From: RBG-16-66-20 sp964616875
Lineage (GTDB): Bacteria > Pseudomonadota > Gammaproteobacteria > Burkholderiales > SG8-39
Reading direction: 5' to 3'
Assembly (NCBI GenBank): GCA_964616875.1
Contig: CAZTSJ010000170.1
Span: 1 to 5,003, forward strand
DNA: 5,003 nucleotides
Each line of letters starts with the position of its first letter. Within the stretch, counting starts at the first letter, position 1. Positions 4,471 to 5,003 of the stretch are shown piece after piece. The notes under the pieces are model-generated. The model saw only the letters and a program-made list of their open reading frames with translations, was not told the DNA's origin and did no database searches. The position numbers and the translations under genes were made by a program.

Positions 4471-5003
4471 ACCGCAATTCGAGCGCCGCCCAGCGCTCGA
4501 GTTTTTCGTGCAGGAGCGTTTCGATTTCGCCGTGGCGCCGTTGGTCTTCGCGCAGTGTCTCGGCGGCCTGTTTGTAGTACTCCGGCGCATGCATCTTCGC
4601 CGCGAGCGCCTGCTGCTCGGCTTCGAGCGCCGCGATTTCCTTCGGCAGCGCTTCCAGTTCGCGCGTCTCCTTGTAGGAGAGTTTTGCCCTGGTCTTTTCC
4701 CTTCCCGTTTTTATCCTTGTTTCCGGAAAAACCGGGGAAGACGGCTTCTGGCGCAACCAGTCGCTGTACCCGCCCACATATTCCTTCCACGCCCCGCCGC
4801 CTTCCGCCGCGACGGTCTGCGTCACGATGTTGTCGAGGAAAGTGCGGTCGTGGCTGACGAGGAGCAGGGTGCCGGCGTAGTCCTGCAGCGCGGCTTCGAG
4901 CAATTCGAGGGATTCGATGTCGAGGTCGTTGGTCGGCTCATCGAGCACCAGCAGGTTGGCGGGCTGCGCGAAGAGGCGCGCAAGCAGCAGGCGATTGCGC
5001 TCG
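4466..5003 (-). CDS. uup: ABC-F ATPase Uup, C-terminal part (partial)
   Basis: The gene enters from the right edge; 178 residues of the C-terminus are present, ending at TAG 4468-4466. The frame opens with ERNRLLLARLFAQPANLLVL, directly after where the ABC signature LSGGE should be. It continues through Walker B (LLVLDEPTND, residues 17-26) and the H-loop (LLLVSHDRTFLDN), so this is the second nucleotide-binding domain. A Lys/Arg-rich linker (about 90-110) leads to a helical, probably coiled-coil C-terminal domain (about 110-175, YKETRELEALPKEIAALEAE, later EYYKQAAETL) typical of Uup. ABC-F proteins are soluble ATPases acting on ribosomes or nucleic acid. Uup in E. coli affects precise transposon excision and binds branched DNA. 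It is the first gene of the apparent uup-gshA-aldolase operon. EttA or another ABC-F protein is less likely because of the Uup-type C-terminal domain. Confidence 0.88.
   Translation of the reverse strand, partial: ERNRLLLARLFAQPANLLVLDEPTNDLDIESLELLEAALQDYAGTLLLVSHDRTFLDNIVTQTVAAEGGGAWKEYVGGYSDWLRQKPSSPVFPETRIKTGREKTRAKLSYKETRELEALPKEIAALEAEQQALAAKMHAPEYYKQAAETLREDQRRHGEIETLLHEKLERWAALELRL
4479..4506 (+). terminator. Terminator-like hairpin on the plus strand, antisense to uup
   Basis: TCGAGCGC (4479-4486) and GCGCTCGA (4493-4500) form a perfect 8-bp GC-rich stem with a 6-nt loop, followed on the plus strand by G and five T (4502-4506). That is the form of a rho-independent terminator reading left to right. 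No plus-strand gene ends here, so it could only stop antisense transcription. On the minus strand the A-run precedes the hairpin and no T-run follows it, so it should not end the uup-gshA mRNA. The bases also encode the last residues of Uup. Confidence 0.35.

Noticed and set aside
4722..4735. CCGG-AAAAA-CCGG in the uup linker as a regulatory site
   Set aside because: The arms are only 4 bp and the A-run encodes part of the linker between the ATPase domain and the C-terminal coiled coil.
2980..4857. 625-codon open frame on the plus strand opposite gshA and uup
   Set aside because: It is antisense to clearly recognisable GshA and Uup, and its product is a low-complexity Arg/Ala/Gly/His-rich translation, as expected from codon bias in GC-rich DNA.
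1..5003. tRNA, rRNA, CRISPR arrays, complete insertion sequences or phage genes
   Set aside because: I saw no cloverleaf, rRNA-like sequence, regularly spaced repeat series, transposase or phage protein on either strand.

Overview
This window comes from a GC-rich proteobacterium. The E. coli-type glutamate-cysteine ligase, the Uup-type ABC-F ATPase, strong G/C preference at third codon positions and REP-like palindromes fit a beta- or gammaproteobacterium. That placement is inferred from gene families; no marker gene fixes the taxon.

Plus strand, left part. The window opens in the last 40 codons of a DUF2283-family protein (1-123). A 77-residue protein of unknown function may follow (159-392). 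Next comes a short non-coding stretch with a REP-like inverted repeat (about 487-536), and then an exported M23-type metallopeptidase with a complete zinc-binding motif set and an unusual C-terminal membrane anchor (551-1297).

Plus strand, centre. A type II toxin-antitoxin module occupies about 1370-2140. It has a perfect 9-bp inverted repeat as probable operator, a ribbon-helix-helix antitoxin, and an overlapping PIN-domain (VapC-like) toxin. The antitoxin frame has no ATG, GTG or TTG where its DNA-binding strand begins: the codon where homologues start is ATA. The toxin has a Gly where relatives usually carry the fourth acidic residue, and about 30 extra C-terminal residues. Together these suggest a decaying or attenuated module, or one with non-standard initiation.

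Minus strand, right part. Three genes are packed as one probable operon, transcribed right to left: the C-terminal part of uup (4466-5003, entering from the right edge), gshA (2929-4458) and an HpcH/HpaI-type aldolase (2147-2932). uup and gshA are 7 nt apart, and the gshA stop overlaps the aldolase start as ATGA. GshA makes gamma-glutamylcysteine, the first step of glutathione synthesis. The aldolase probably cleaves a 2-keto-3-deoxy-type acid. Nothing in the sequence gives a direct metabolic link between the two.

The toxin and the aldolase converge with 6 nt between their stop codons, and a GGGTC-T-GACCC palindrome contains or borders both stops. I found no RNA gene, CRISPR array, complete insertion sequence or clearly new multi-gene system. 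The points most worth checking are the antitoxin start, its operator, the toxin active site and tail, and a terminator-like hairpin facing antisense at the end of uup.
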